From NCBI GenBank assembly GCA_017307955.1, contig JAFKFV010000022.1:1-64000 (forward strand): a stretch of 64,000 nt of DNA, given 5' to 3'. A model generated the notes under the pieces. The model saw only the letters and a program-made list of their open reading frames with translations, searched no databases and was not told where the DNA came from. Below are positions 8,180-17,164 of the stretch, piece by piece. How positions within the stretch are numbered: position 1 is the first letter of the stretch; every line of letters begins with the position of its first letter. A program made the position numbers and the translations under genes. The DNA comes from Allobosea sp. Lineage in GTDB: Bacteria; Pseudomonadota; Alphaproteobacteria; Rhizobiales; Kaistiaceae.

Positions 8180-9577
8180 ATGACCACTTCCAAACCGACC
8201 CTCTCCAACCTCACCGCCGACTATCGCGCCCGCGATGCGGCCCACCACATCCACCCGTTCTCCGACATGAAGTCGCTGAATGCCGAGGGCAGCCGCGTCA
8301 TCGTGCGCGGCGAGGGATCGTGGATCTATGACAGCGACGGCAACCGCATCCTCGACGGCATGGCGGGGCTGTGGTGCGTCAATATCGGCCATGGCCGCCA
8401 GGAGATCGCCGACGCCATCCAGCGCCAGATGGCCGAGATCTCCTATTACAACACCTTCTTCAAGACGACCCATCCGCCGGCCGTGGCGCTCGCGGAGACG
8501 CTGGCGCGGCTGACGCCGCCGCAGTTCAACCATGTCTTCTTCGTCAATTCCGGCTCCGAGGCCAACGACACCGTCATCCGCATGGTGCGGCACTATTGGG
8601 CGACGCTCGGCAAGCCGCAGAAGACGGTGATCATCGCCCGGTGGAACGCCTATCACGGCTCGACCATGGGCGGCGGCAGCCTCGGCGGCATGAAGCCAAT
8701 CCATTCGCAGGGCGGATTGCCGATCCCCGACATCCACCACATCGCCCAGCCCTACTGGTTCGGCGAGGGCGGCGACATGACGCCGGACGAGTTCGGCATC
8801 GCCGCGGCCCGCGCGCTGGAACAGGCGATCGACGAAATCGGCGAGGACCGGATCGGCGCCTTCATCGCCGAGCCGATCCAGGGCGCCGGCGGCGTGATCA
8901 TCCCGCCCGCCACCTACTGGCCCGAGATCGCGCGCATCCTGAAGGATCGCGAGATCCTGCTCGTCGCCGACGAGGTCATCACCGGCTTCGGCCGCACCGG
9001 CAACTGGTTCGGCTCGGAGACCTTCGGCATCGAGGCCGACCTGATGCCGATCGCCAAGGGCCTGTCGTCAGGCTATCTGCCGATCGGCGGCGTCATGGTC
9101 TCCGACAAGGTCGCCGATGTCCTGATCGGGCCGGGCGGCGAGTTCAACCACGGCTTCACCTATTCCGCCCATCCGGTGGCGGCGGCGGCGGCGCTCGAGA
9201 ATCTGAGGATCATCGAGGAGGACAAGCTCGTCGAGCGCGTCCGCGACGATATCGGGCCCTATCTGCAGCAGCGCTGGCTGGCGCTTGGCGATCATCCGCT
9301 CGTCGGCGAGGCGCGCATGACCGGCCTCATGGGCGCGCTGGAGCTCGTCCCCGACAAGCCGTCGCGCAAGGCGGCGTTCCCCGATACCGGCAAGGTCGGC
9401 ACGATCGCGCGCGACTTCTCGTTCCGCAACGGGCTGGTGATGCGCGCGGTCCGGGATTCGCTGATCCTGTCGCCGCCGTTCACGCTGTCGCGTGAGGAGG
9501 CGGACATTCTCGTCGCGACGGCGAAGAAGACGCTCGACGACACGCTCGCCGAAGTGAAGCGGCTTGGCCTCAAATGA
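8180..9577 (+). CDS. Class III PLP-dependent aminotransferase (putrescine/omega-amino acid type)
   Basis: A 465-residue omega-aminotransferase resembling SpuC. It likely moves the terminal amino group of putrescine or a related amine to pyruvate or 2-oxoglutarate. Fold-type I landmarks are visible: NSGSEANDT, WNAYHGSTMGGGSLGG, FIAEPIQGAGG, the ADEVITGFGRTG strand (aspartate contacting the pyridine nitrogen), and the catalytic lysine at about residue 293 in IAKGLSSGYLPIGG. It lies between the synthetase and a GNAT gene whose start overlaps its stop by four bases (ATGA), so the three downstream genes look translationally coupled. The exact amine donor is inferred from context only. Confidence 0.9.
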   Translation: MTTSKPTLSNLTADYRARDAAHHIHPFSDMKSLNAEGSRVIVRGEGSWIYDSDGNRILDGMAGLWCVNIGHGRQEIADAIQRQMAEISYYNTFFKTTHPPAVALAETLARLTPPQFNHVFFVNSGSEANDTVIRMVRHYWATLGKPQKTVIIARWNAYHGSTMGGGSLGGMKPIHSQGGLPIPDIHHIAQPYWFGEGGDMTPDEFGIAAARALEQAIDEIGEDRIGAFIAEPIQGAGGVIIPPATYWPEIARILKDREILLVADEVITGFGRTGNWFGSETFGIEADLMPIAKGLSSGYLPIGGVMVSDKVADVLIGPGGEFNHGFTYSAHPVAAAAALENLRIIEEDKLVERVRDDIGPYLQQRWLALGDHPLVGEARMTGLMGALELVPDKPSRKAAFPDTGKVGTIARDFSFRNGLVMRAVRDSLILSPPFTLSREEADILVATAKKTLDDTLAEVKRLGLK

Positions 9578-10044
9578 CGGTCGCCATCCGCGTCGCCACG
9601 GCCGACGAGGTGCCGATCCTCAACGCCATCCGCACCAGCGTCCGCGAGAACCACATGTCGCTGGAGCAGATGGCGGCCTATGGCATCACGCCCGAGGTCA
9701 TCGCGCGGGTCATCACGACGACCGGCCGCGGCTTCATCGCCGGCGTCGACGGCATCGATGCCGCGATTGCGATCGCCGAGGCCGAGGCCGGCTGCATCTA
9801 TGCGATGTTCGTCCTGCCTGACTATGAGGGCATGGGGCTCGGGCGGCTCCTGATGACGGAGGCGGAGCGCTTCCTCTACGAGGCCGGCTGCGACAATGTC
9901 TGGCTCGAGGCCGGCGCGACCGAGGAGCTGCGCGCGCATGGCTTCTATGCCCATCTCGGCTGGCGCCGCGACGGGCTGATGCCGGACGGGCAATTGCGCT
10001 TCGTGAAGAGCCGCGACGAACTCGCGCGCGGCATGGCCGCATGA
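9574..10044 (+). CDS. GNAT family N-acetyltransferase
   Basis: A small cytoplasmic enzyme of 156 residues with the GNAT core. FVLPDYEGMGLGRLLM (about residues 82-97) holds the acetyl-CoA pyrophosphate-binding Q/R-x-x-G-x-G/A-like turn (here EGMGLG), followed by the helix EAERFLYEAG and the strand VWLEAGATEELRAHGFYAHLGWRRDG. It overlaps both neighbours by four bases (ATGA), firmly placing it in the polyamine operon. An attractive guess is acetylation of a diamine, polyamine or pathway intermediate. The sequence itself does not identify the acceptor. Confidence 0.85.
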   Translation: MTVAIRVATADEVPILNAIRTSVRENHMSLEQMAAYGITPEVIARVITTTGRGFIAGVDGIDAAIAIAEAEAGCIYAMFVLPDYEGMGLGRLLMTEAERFLYEAGCDNVWLEAGATEELRAHGFYAHLGWRRDGLMPDGQLRFVKSRDELARGMAA

Positions 10045-11333
10045 CGGCACCGCACGCCCCCGCCCCGCACGCCCCCTCCTGGTATGCCGAGACCGCGGAC
10101 TCATCGCTCGTCTTCCCGCCGCTCGACGGCGACCGCAAGGCGCATGTCGCCATTGTCGGCGGCGGCTTCACCGGGCTCTCCGCGGCGCTGCATCTCGCCG
10201 AAGCCGGCATCGAGACGGTGCTGGTCGAGGCCGGCAAGGTCGGGTCCGGCGCCTCGGGCCGCAATGGCGGGCAGTTGCATACCGGCCAGCGGCGCGATCA
10301 GGAATGGCTGGAGCGGCGGCTTGGACGGCCGGCGGCGCATGAGCTCTGGAACCTCGCCGAAGAGGCGAAGGCGCTCGTCCACGAGCTGATCGCGCGGCAT
10401 GGCATCGACGCGGAGTGGCGGCCCGGCCTCGTCGAGGCGGTACACAAGCGCCGTCTCGTCGGCGAGGAGCGCGCCTATGTCGACCATCTGAACACCGATT
10501 ACGGCTACGAGCACGCCGAGTGGATCGAACCCGACCGCCTCGCGGCAATGATCGGCAGCGACGCCTATCATGGCGGCCGCTACGACCGGACGGCCGGCCA
10601 CCTGCATCCGCTGAAATTCGCGCAAGGGCTCGCGCGCGCCGCGGCGCGGGCGGGCGCCAGCCTGCATGAAGGCACGGCGGCGCTCCGGCTCGAGCCCGGG
10701 ATCAAGCCGGCCCTCGTCACGACACGCGGCACCATCCGCGCCGACATCGTCATCCTCGCCGGCAACGGCCTTCTCGACGGCATCGACGAGGAGACCGAGA
10801 CGCGGGCGATGCCGATCAAGAACTACATCCTCACCACCGAGCCGATCGGCGCCGGCATGCCGGGCGGCCTCATTCCCGGCGGTGAGGCGGTGTCGGATTC
10901 CCGCTTCGTCGTCTATTACTGGCGGCCGACCGGCGATGGGCGCATCCTTTTCGGCGGCGGCGAGACCTATTCGCGGCGCGACCCGGCCGACATCTTCGCC
11001 TTCGTCCGCCGCCACCTGCTCAAGGTCTATCCGGCGCTCGCCGGAACGCGGATCGACCATGCCTGGGGCGGCACGCTGGCGGTGACGGTCAACCGCCTGC
11101 CCTTCCTGCGCCGGGTCCGCCCCGGCATCTACGCCGCCTCGGGCTATTCCGGCCAGGGCGTCGCGCTCGCCCCCTTCGGCGGCAAGATCATCGCCGAGGC
11201 CATTCTCGGCAATCCCGGGCGCCTCGACAGCTTCGCCGCCCTGCCCTGCCCCCGCTTCCCCGGCGGCAAGCTGCTGCGCTGGCCGGCGCTGGTCGCCGGC
11301 ATGAGCTGGTACGCGCTGCGCGACAGGATCTAG
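10041..11333 (+). CDS. puuB: FAD-dependent oxidoreductase, probable gamma-glutamylputrescine oxidase
   Basis: A 430-residue DAO-superfamily flavoprotein. The dinucleotide-binding motif VAIVGGGFTGLSAALHLAEAG lies near residue 36, followed by an ASGRNGGQLHTGQRRD loop seen in PuuB-type oxidases; the C-terminus carries ASGYSGQGVALAPFGGKI, which closes over the flavin. The family oxidises gamma-glutamylputrescine to the aldehyde, releasing ammonia and peroxide. It starts four bases inside the GNAT gene and ends the operon, 16 bases from a convergent gene. The aldehyde dehydrogenase and gamma-glutamyl-GABA hydrolase expected downstream (puuC, puuD) are not in the window. Confidence 0.9.
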   Translation: MTAPHAPAPHAPSWYAETADSSLVFPPLDGDRKAHVAIVGGGFTGLSAALHLAEAGIETVLVEAGKVGSGASGRNGGQLHTGQRRDQEWLERRLGRPAAHELWNLAEEAKALVHELIARHGIDAEWRPGLVEAVHKRRLVGEERAYVDHLNTDYGYEHAEWIEPDRLAAMIGSDAYHGGRYDRTAGHLHPLKFAQGLARAAARAGASLHEGTAALRLEPGIKPALVTTRGTIRADIVILAGNGLLDGIDEETETRAMPIKNYILTTEPIGAGMPGGLIPGGEAVSDSRFVVYYWRPTGDGRILFGGGETYSRRDPADIFAFVRRHLLKVYPALAGTRIDHAWGGTLAVTVNRLPFLRRVRPGIYAASGYSGQGVALAPFGGKIIAEAILGNPGRLDSFAALPCPRFPGGKLLRWPALVAGMSWYALRDRI

Positions 11334-11349
11334 CGAAGAGGCAAGGCCC

Positions 11350-12732
11350 TCACTCCAGCGGCGTCAGCCCCTGCACGATGGTCGGCAGCAGTTCCGAGAC
11401 ATTGGGGTGGATCGGGACGGAGCGCGCCATCACCGCATAGGGCGCGTCGGCATAGATGAGATTGAGGATCGAGTGCACGACCTCGTCGCCGCCGACGCCG
11501 AGGATCGACGCGCCGAGGAAGCGCTCCGTCTCGGCATCGACCAGGATCTTGATGAAGCCCTCGGTGACGCCCTTCTCGGTCGCGCGGGAGACGCGCGACA
11601 TCGGCCGCGTGCCGATCAGCGCCTTGCGGCCGCTCTTCCTGACCGCCGCCTCCGTCATGCCGACGCGGCCGAGCGGCGGATCGACATAGAGCGCATAGCA
11701 TTCGTGCCGGTCGGAGACGCGGCGATCGTCGCCATCGAGGAGATTGGCGGCGACGATCTCGAAGTCGTTGTACGAGGTATGCGTGAAGGCGCCGCGGCCA
11801 TTGCAGTCGCCGAGCGCATAGATGCCCGGCGCGCTGGTCTCGAGCCGGTCGTCGACCGTGATGAAGCCGCGTTCGTCGGTGGCGACGCCGGCCTTGTCGA
11901 GGCCGAGATCGTCGGTGTTCGGCCGCCGCCCGACCGCGAGCAGCACATGCGAGGCATGCACCTCGCGGTCGCCGCTCGTGCAATCGACGCCGACGGTGAC
12001 GCCGCCATCGGCGCGTGCATGCAGGCTGATGCATTCCGCGTCGAGGCGAAAGCCGATTCCCTCGGCTTCCAGGATGCCCTTCACGGCGTCCGAGACGTCC
12101 TCGTCCTCGCGGGCGATCAGCCGCGCGCCCTTCTCGATGATCGTCACCTCCGATCCGAGACGGCGGAAGATCTGGCCGAATTCGAGCCCGATATAGCTGC
12201 CGCCGACGATGGCGAGGTGACGGGGCAGTTCGGTCAGTTGCAGGATCGAGCTGTTGGTGAGGAAGGGCACGTCATGGACGCCCGGCATCTCGGGCACGGC
12301 GGCGCGGCCGCCTGTGTTGATGAAGATGCGCTCCGCCTGCAGCACGTCGTCGCCGACACGGACGCTTCTCGCCGACTCGAAGCGCGCATGGCCCTCGATC
12401 AGCGTGCAGTTCTCCATGCCGCCGATCCAGCCGGCGAGGCCCTGCTGCGACTTCGCGACGACGGCATCCTTCCGCGCCATCACGGCGGGAAAATCGACCA
12501 TGACGGGACCGCCGACGGTGAAGCCGTAATCGGCGCCGCGGCGGGCGGTGTGGATCGCATCGGCGCTGGCGACGAGCGTCTTGGTCGGCGTGCAGCCGGT
12601 GTTGACGCAGGTGCCGCCGACGAGATGGCGCTCGATCAGCGCCACGGTCTTTCCGGCGGCGCTGAGGCGACCGGCGAGCGGAATGCCCGCCTGGCCGGCG
12701 CCGATGATGATGGCGTCGAAGCGGCGCGCCAT
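11350..12732 (-). CDS. Pyridine-nucleotide-disulfide oxidoreductase, mercuric-reductase-like
   Basis: A 460-residue homodimer-type flavoprotein. The FAD motif IIIGAGQAGIPLAGRL opens the protein. The redox pair lies in GGTCVNTGCTPTKTLVAS (Cys-x4-Cys), the NAD(P)H fold in LAIVGGSYIGLEFGQIFRRLG, and the second FAD loop in GIYALGDCNGRG. The N-terminal metal-binding domain and C-terminal vicinal cysteines of true mercuric reductase are absent, so the electron acceptor is uncertain. The ATG at 12732 overlaps the upstream DUF4126 stop by one base (TGATG), indicating coupled translation. Confidence 0.88.
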   Translation of the reverse strand: MARRFDAIIIGAGQAGIPLAGRLSAAGKTVALIERHLVGGTCVNTGCTPTKTLVASADAIHTARRGADYGFTVGGPVMVDFPAVMARKDAVVAKSQQGLAGWIGGMENCTLIEGHARFESARSVRVGDDVLQAERIFINTGGRAAVPEMPGVHDVPFLTNSSILQLTELPRHLAIVGGSYIGLEFGQIFRRLGSEVTIIEKGARLIAREDEDVSDAVKGILEAEGIGFRLDAECISLHARADGGVTVGVDCTSGDREVHASHVLLAVGRRPNTDDLGLDKAGVATDERGFITVDDRLETSAPGIYALGDCNGRGAFTHTSYNDFEIVAANLLDGDDRRVSDRHECYALYVDPPLGRVGMTEAAVRKSGRKALIGTRPMSRVSRATEKGVTEGFIKILVDAETERFLGASILGVGGDEVVHSILNLIYADAPYAVMARSVPIHPNVSELLPTIVQGLTPLE

Positions 12733-13193
12733 CAGACGGCCGCCGCGATGGCAAACGCGCCGACGACGGCGACGACATCCTCGATCAGGGCGGCCGGCAG
12801 GTCGCGGCCGAAGGCCCGCGCCAGGCGTCCGCGGATATCGGCGCCGCCGAGCGTGCCGATCACCGCGCCGACGAGGCCGGCGACGAGGCCGCCGACCAGC
12901 GAACCGCCCGCCGTGCCGATCACCGCGCCGCAGAAGGCGCCGCTGACGATGCGGGCGCCGAACTGCATCGGCACCTTGCGGCTCGGCGTCGAGGGCAACT
13001 GGTCGGTGACGAGTTCGGCGAGCGCGAGGATCGAGAAGACCAGCACGGCGATCCAGTGCGCCATGAAGGAGGCCCAGGTTCCGGCGAGGGAATACCAGCC
13101 GAGCCAGGCGCCCCAGGCGAGCCCGGCCGGCGCCGACATGGTCCGGAGGCCGGCGACGACACCGATGAGCAATGCGAGCAGATAGACCGACAT
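12732..13193 (-). CDS. DUF4126 family membrane protein
   Basis: A 153-residue inner-membrane protein with four or five hydrophobic segments. It starts with VYLLALLIGVVAGLRTMSAPA and includes the family motif ELVTDQLPSTPSRKVP followed by Gly/Ala-rich helices (AGGSLVGGLVAGLVGAVIGTLGG). DUF4126 has no established function. It is the promoter-proximal gene of a two-gene unit with the flavoprotein, and its start faces the TetR gene across about 190 bases. Confidence 0.85.
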   Translation of the reverse strand: MSVYLLALLIGVVAGLRTMSAPAGLAWGAWLGWYSLAGTWASFMAHWIAVLVFSILALAELVTDQLPSTPSRKVPMQFGARIVSGAFCGAVIGTAGGSLVGGLVAGLVGAVIGTLGGADIRGRLARAFGRDLPAALIEDVVAVVGAFAIAAAV

Positions 13194-13277
13194 GCGAAGA
13201 GCCCCTCTTCGGTTTGCGGTGGATCAAAGTCTCAACCGCCGGCAGCGATCCGGCAAGCGAAAGCAGCGCGGGATCGC

Positions 13278-13300
13278 AATCAATTCATTCGATTGATTGA
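13278..13300. promoter_or_regulatory. Inverted repeat, candidate operator of the TetR-type regulator
   Basis: CAATCAAT (13278-13285) and ATTGATTG (13293-13300) are perfect complements around TCATTCG. The site is AT-rich in a GC-rich setting and lies about 80 bases before the TetR-family start, between divergent genes. Autoregulation through such a palindrome is usual for TetR proteins; the link here is inference. Confidence 0.5.
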
Positions 13301-13381
13301 CTTATGGCCGGGTCGCTGCCATCCTGGTTGCGCGTCGGAGTTGAGACGGCGCGCCCGGGGCGGGGGCCTAGGGGATTCGCG

Positions 13382-14107
13382 ATGAGCGGAACGGACGGAA
13401 AAGCTCGCGCCGAGCCGATGGAGCGGTCGCGGCATGCGCAGCGCGCGCGCCAGGATCGCGGCGCGGAGACGCGGGCGCGCCTGCTTCAGGCGGCGCTGGA
13501 CGTGTTCGGACGGCTGGGCTTCGAAGCGGCCTCGACACGGGAGATCGCCCGTCAGGCCGACGCCAATCTCGCCGCCATCGTCTATCATTTCGGCGGCAAG
13601 GAAGGGCTGCACCGCGCGGTCGCCGAACATGTGACGGCCGAGATCCAGCAGCGGCTTGGGCCGGCCGCGGCGCGGGTCAGCGAGGCCTTCGCCGCCGGCG
13701 CGCTCGACAAGCCGTCGGCGCGCCGCCTGCTGCAGGGGATGGCCGAGGCCCATCTCGATACCATGCTCGGGGTTCGCGAAGCCGAGGCCTGGGCGCGCTT
13801 CATCGTCCGCGAGCAGATGGAGACCTCTCCCGTCCTCGAAACGATCATCGGCTTCATGGCGCCGGTGCATGCAATCCTGAGGCGGCTGGTCGGCGTGCTC
13901 GTGGACCGCGACCCGGACGGCGACGAGGTCGGCTTTCTCGTTTTCACGCTGCTTGGCCAGGCCATGGTGTTCCGCGTCGCGCAGCCGATCGTGCTGCGTC
14001 TCACGGGGCGCGACGCCATCACCACGGCCGACCGCGCGCTGATCGCCTCGCTGATCGCGAGCAATATCGACCGCATCACCGGCGTGCCGCTCGAGGGCCG
14101 GCCGTGA
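13382..14107 (+). CDS. TetR/AcrR family regulator with CecR (YbiH)-type C-terminal domain
   Basis: A cytoplasmic repressor of 241 residues. The helix-turn-helix spans about residues 36-85: RARLLQAALDVFGRLGFEAASTREIARQ, then ANLAAIVYHFGGKEGLH. The C-terminal half (ARFIVREQMETSPVLETI and onwards) resembles the TetR_C/DUF1956 domain of E. coli CecR, which controls the ybhGFSR exporter. The ATG at 13382 has AGGGGA about 6 bases upstream; an earlier ATG at 13304 has none and lies next to the palindrome. Its stop overlaps the next start (TGATG). It probably senses the drug or metabolite exported by the operon. Confidence 0.88.
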   Translation: MSGTDGKARAEPMERSRHAQRARQDRGAETRARLLQAALDVFGRLGFEAASTREIARQADANLAAIVYHFGGKEGLHRAVAEHVTAEIQQRLGPAAARVSEAFAAGALDKPSARRLLQGMAEAHLDTMLGVREAEAWARFIVREQMETSPVLETIIGFMAPVHAILRRLVGVLVDRDPDGDEVGFLVFTLLGQAMVFRVAQPIVLRLTGRDAITTADRALIASLIASNIDRITGVPLEGRP

Positions 14108-15069
14108 TGTCCACCCGCGCGCTGTTGGCACTGGCGGCGACGCTTGCGCTCTCCGCCTGTTCCGGAGAGGCCGCGCCGCCGGTGCTGCAGGGCTATGTCG
14201 AGGGCGACTTCCTGCGGATCGCACCGGAAAGCACGGGCCGGCTCACCCGCCTCGATGTCGAGAAGGGCGCCAGCGTCGCAGCCGGGGCGCCGCTCTTCGC
14301 ACTCGACGCGCGGGACGAGACCGCGGCGCTGGCCGAGGCCGAGGCGGAACGCGCCGCGGCCAGCGCCGCGCTGCAGGATCTCCTCACCGGCCGCCGGCCG
14401 GAGGAGATCGCGGTGCTCGAAGCGAATCTCGCCGAGGCCAAGGCGCAGCAGAGCGCCGCGGACAAGGCCTATACCCGGAACCAGACGCTCGAGACCCGCG
14501 CCGTCGCCTCGGCCGCCGCGCTCGACCAGTCGCGTGCCGATCTCGACGCCGCCAATGCCCGCGTCGATGCCGCGACACGCAATCTCGCCGTGGCGCGGCT
14601 GCCGGCGCGGCCGGACGCAATCGAGCAGGCTCGCGCAAGCCTCGCAGCCCGCGAGGCGGCGGTGACGGCCGCGAAGACGCGGCTCGCGCGCCGCAGCGTC
14701 GCGGCGCCGGCGGATGGCCGCATCGACGACATCTATTTCCGCGCCGGCGAGATGGTGCCGGCCGGCAGCCCCGTCCTCTCGCTGCTGCCGCCAGGAAACC
14801 GCCATATCGTCTTCTTCCTGCCTGAGCCGCGGCGGAGCGCCGTGCAGCCGGGCGATGTCGTCGCGGTCTCCTGCGACGGCTGCGCCGCGGGCCTGACAGC
14901 GACCGTGTCGCGCATCGCCGACAACGCGGAATTCGCGCCGCCTGTGATCTATTCGACCGAGAGCCGGTCACGGCTCGTCTGGCGCGTCGAGGCGAAGCCC
15001 GATGGCAATGCCGCGTCGCTGACGCCCGGCCAGCCGGTCGACGTCACGCTTGCGGGCACTGCGCCGTGA
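14107..15069 (+). CDS. HlyD/YbhG family membrane-fusion protein, lipobox-bearing
   Basis: A 320-residue periplasmic adaptor that would link the ABC exporter to an outer-membrane channel. The N-terminus has a signal peptide ending in the lipobox LSAC (Cys at about residue 18), so it is probably lipid-anchored rather than held by a helix. A biotinyl-lipoyl-like half (GRLTRLDVEKGASVAAGAPLF) is followed by an Ala/Glu/Arg-rich coiled-coil hairpin of about 110 residues, then the second half (VAAPADGRIDDIYFRAGEMV) and a beta-barrel domain. GTG at 14104 is an alternative start. The GTG of the ATPase overlaps its stop. Confidence 0.88.
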   Translation: MSTRALLALAATLALSACSGEAAPPVLQGYVEGDFLRIAPESTGRLTRLDVEKGASVAAGAPLFALDARDETAALAEAEAERAAASAALQDLLTGRRPEEIAVLEANLAEAKAQQSAADKAYTRNQTLETRAVASAAALDQSRADLDAANARVDAATRNLAVARLPARPDAIEQARASLAAREAAVTAAKTRLARRSVAAPADGRIDDIYFRAGEMVPAGSPVLSLLPPGNRHIVFFLPEPRRSAVQPGDVVAVSCDGCAAGLTATVSRIADNAEFAPPVIYSTESRSRLVWRVEAKPDGNAASLTPGQPVDVTLAGTAP

Positions 15070-16025
15070 CGGAGGTGGATGCGCCGATCATCGCGATCCG
15101 CGGGCTCACCAAGAGCTATGGCGGCCGCAAGACCGTGGACGATGTCGCGCTGGAGGTGCGGCGCGGCGAGATCGTCGGCTTCCTCGGCCCCAACGGCTCC
15201 GGCAAGACGACGACCATCCGCATGATCTGCGGCTTGCTGAAGCCGGACTCAGGCTCGGGGACCTGTCTCGGGCTCGACATCCTGACGCAGTCGGCGCGCA
15301 TCAAGCGCGAGGTCGGCTACATGACGCAGCGCTTCTCGCTCTATGAAGATCTCACGATCCGCGAGAATCTCGATTTCGTCGCGCGCATCTACGATCTCGA
15401 CGACCGGAAGGCGCGCGTCGCGGAGACGATCCGCCGCCTCGGCCTCGAAAGGCGGCGCGACCAGCTGGCCGGCGCGCTCTCCGGCGGCTGGAAGCAGCGG
15501 CTGGCGCTCGCCGCATCGGTGATGCATCAGCCGAAGCTGTTGCTGCTCGACGAACCGACGGCCGGCGTCGATCCGCAGGCGCGCCGCGAGTTCTGGGACG
15601 AAATCCACCGCCTCGCCGCCGACGGGCTGACCGTTCTGGTCTCGACCCATTACATGGACGAGGCGGAGCGCTGCCACCGCATCGTCTATATCGCCTATGG
15701 CCGGGTGGTGGCGCGCGGCACGGTGGCCGAGGTCATCGCCGCCTCCGGCCTTTCGACGATCGTCGTCACGGGCGCCAATGTGGCGCGCGTCGCCGCCGCC
15801 GTGCGCGGCCGCGACGGGGTCGAGCAGGTGGCGCCGTTCGGCAATGATCTCCATGTCGTCGGCCCCGACCCGGAGCGCCTTCGCGCCGCGGTGGAGGCGG
15901 CCGTCGCCGAGGCCGGCGGCGGCGTCACGGCCGAGGCGGGCGCAACCGGGCTTGAGGACGTCTTCATCCGGCTGATGCAGCAGGCGGCGCTCGGCGACGC
16001 TCCCGCAACGGGGAGGCAGCCATGA
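15066..16025 (+). CDS. ABC exporter ATP-binding protein (YbhF-like, single cassette)
   Basis: A 319-residue cytoplasmic ATPase. Walker A GPNGSGKT is near residues 43-50, the signature LSGGWK near 140, Walker B LLLLDEPTAGVD shortly after, and the H-loop in VSTHYMDEAERC. A C-terminal extension of about 80 residues resembles the regulatory tail of drug/daunorubicin-type ATPases. E. coli YbhF carries two fused cassettes; this one has a single cassette and would work as a homodimer. GTG start at 15066 overlaps the HlyD stop by four bases, and ATGA couples it to the permease. Confidence 0.92.
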   Translation: MTEVDAPIIAIRGLTKSYGGRKTVDDVALEVRRGEIVGFLGPNGSGKTTTIRMICGLLKPDSGSGTCLGLDILTQSARIKREVGYMTQRFSLYEDLTIRENLDFVARIYDLDDRKARVAETIRRLGLERRRDQLAGALSGGWKQRLALAASVMHQPKLLLLDEPTAGVDPQARREFWDEIHRLAADGLTVLVSTHYMDEAERCHRIVYIAYGRVVARGTVAEVIAASGLSTIVVTGANVARVAAAVRGRDGVEQVAPFGNDLHVVGPDPERLRAAVEAAVAEAGGGVTAEAGATGLEDVFIRLMQQAALGDAPATGRQP

Positions 16026-17164
16026 GTGCGTCCTCGGCGCTGTCGGGCTCACGCATCCTGGCGATGATGATCAAAGAGTTCATCCAGCTGAAGCGCGACC
16101 GGATGACCTTCGCCATGATCCTCGCGATTCCGGTGATGCAGCTCGTCCTGTTTGGCTATGCGATCAACACCGATCCGAAAGAGCTGCCGACCCTCGTCAC
16201 CGCGGCCGATAACGGGCCGCATGTCCGCGCGGTGGTCACGGCGCTCGCCAGCTCGCGCTTCTTCGCGCTGAAGCCGGGCCTTGCCAGCGAGAGCGAAGCA
16301 GCGGCGGCGCTCATCGACGGCAGCGCCGCCTATGTCGTCTCGTTCCCGCCCGGCTTCGAGCGCGACCTCGCGCGCGGCCTCCGCCCGCAGATCCTCGTCG
16401 AGGCGGACGCGACCGACCCCTCCGCCTCGGCCAACGCGCTCGGCGCACTGTCCGAGATCATCGACGCGGCGCTGGCGAAGAGCCTCAAGGGACCGCTCGC
16501 CGGCAACGCGCCGGAAGCGAGCCCGGTCGATCTCGTCATCCACCGGCGGTTCAACCCGGAAGGCATCACCGCCTACAACATCGTGCCGGGGCTGCTCGGC
16601 ACGATCCTCACCATGACGACGATCCTGATGACGGCGCTGGCCCTGACGCGGGAACGCGAGCGCGGCACGCTGGAAAACCTGATGGCGACGCCGGCGACAC
16701 CGCTCGAGATCATGCTCGGCAAGATCGTGCCCTATATCGGCATCGGCACGCTGCAGGTGGCGATCATCCTCGTCTGCGCGCGGCTTCTGTTCGCAGTGCC
16801 GATGCAGGGATCGCTCGCGCTCCTGGTCGGCGTGACCTTCCTCTTCATCGGCGCCAGCGTCACGCTCGGCTACACCTTCTCGACGATCGCGCGGACGCAG
16901 ATGCAGGCCATGCAGATGACCTTCTTCTGGTTCCTGCCGTCGATCCTGTTGTCGGGATTCATGTTCCCGTTCCGCGGCATGCCGGACTGGGCGCAGGTGA
17001 TCGGCGCCGTGCTTCCGCTCACCCATTATATCCGCTCGGTGCGCGGCATCATGCTGAAGGGAAGCGGCGCCGCCGATCTCGCCGGCGAGGTCTGGCCGCT
17101 CGCGGCCTTCTGGCTGGCGGTGGCGACGATCGCGCTCCTGCGCTATCGCCGCACGCTGGATTGA
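16022..17164 (+). CDS. ABC-2 type transporter permease (YbhS/YbhR-like)
   Basis: A 380-residue inner-membrane permease. One N-terminal helix (TFAMILAIPVMQLVLFGYAINTD) precedes a periplasmic domain of about 150 residues. Five helices follow, containing the ABC-2 signature ERERGTLENLMATPATPLEIMLGKI. The C-terminal helix set ends with HYIRSVRGIMLKGSG. In E. coli the system has two permeases (YbhS and YbhR); here only one follows before a convergent gene, so a homodimer is implied. Probable substrates are hydrophobic drugs or cationic toxins. Confidence 0.91.
   Translation: MSASSALSGSRILAMMIKEFIQLKRDRMTFAMILAIPVMQLVLFGYAINTDPKELPTLVTAADNGPHVRAVVTALASSRFFALKPGLASESEAAAALIDGSAAYVVSFPPGFERDLARGLRPQILVEADATDPSASANALGALSEIIDAALAKSLKGPLAGNAPEASPVDLVIHRRFNPEGITAYNIVPGLLGTILTMTTILMTALALTRERERGTLENLMATPATPLEIMLGKIVPYIGIGTLQVAIILVCARLLFAVPMQGSLALLVGVTFLFIGASVTLGYTFSTIARTQMQAMQMTFFWFLPSILLSGFMFPFRGMPDWAQVIGAVLPLTHYIRSVRGIMLKGSGAADLAGEVWPLAAFWLAVATIALLRYRRTLD

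Noticed and set aside
12733..13227. Fusion of the flavoprotein with 165 extra N-terminal residues
   Set aside because: The extra part is the DUF4126 gene read in another frame; the FAD motif starts right after ATG 12732.
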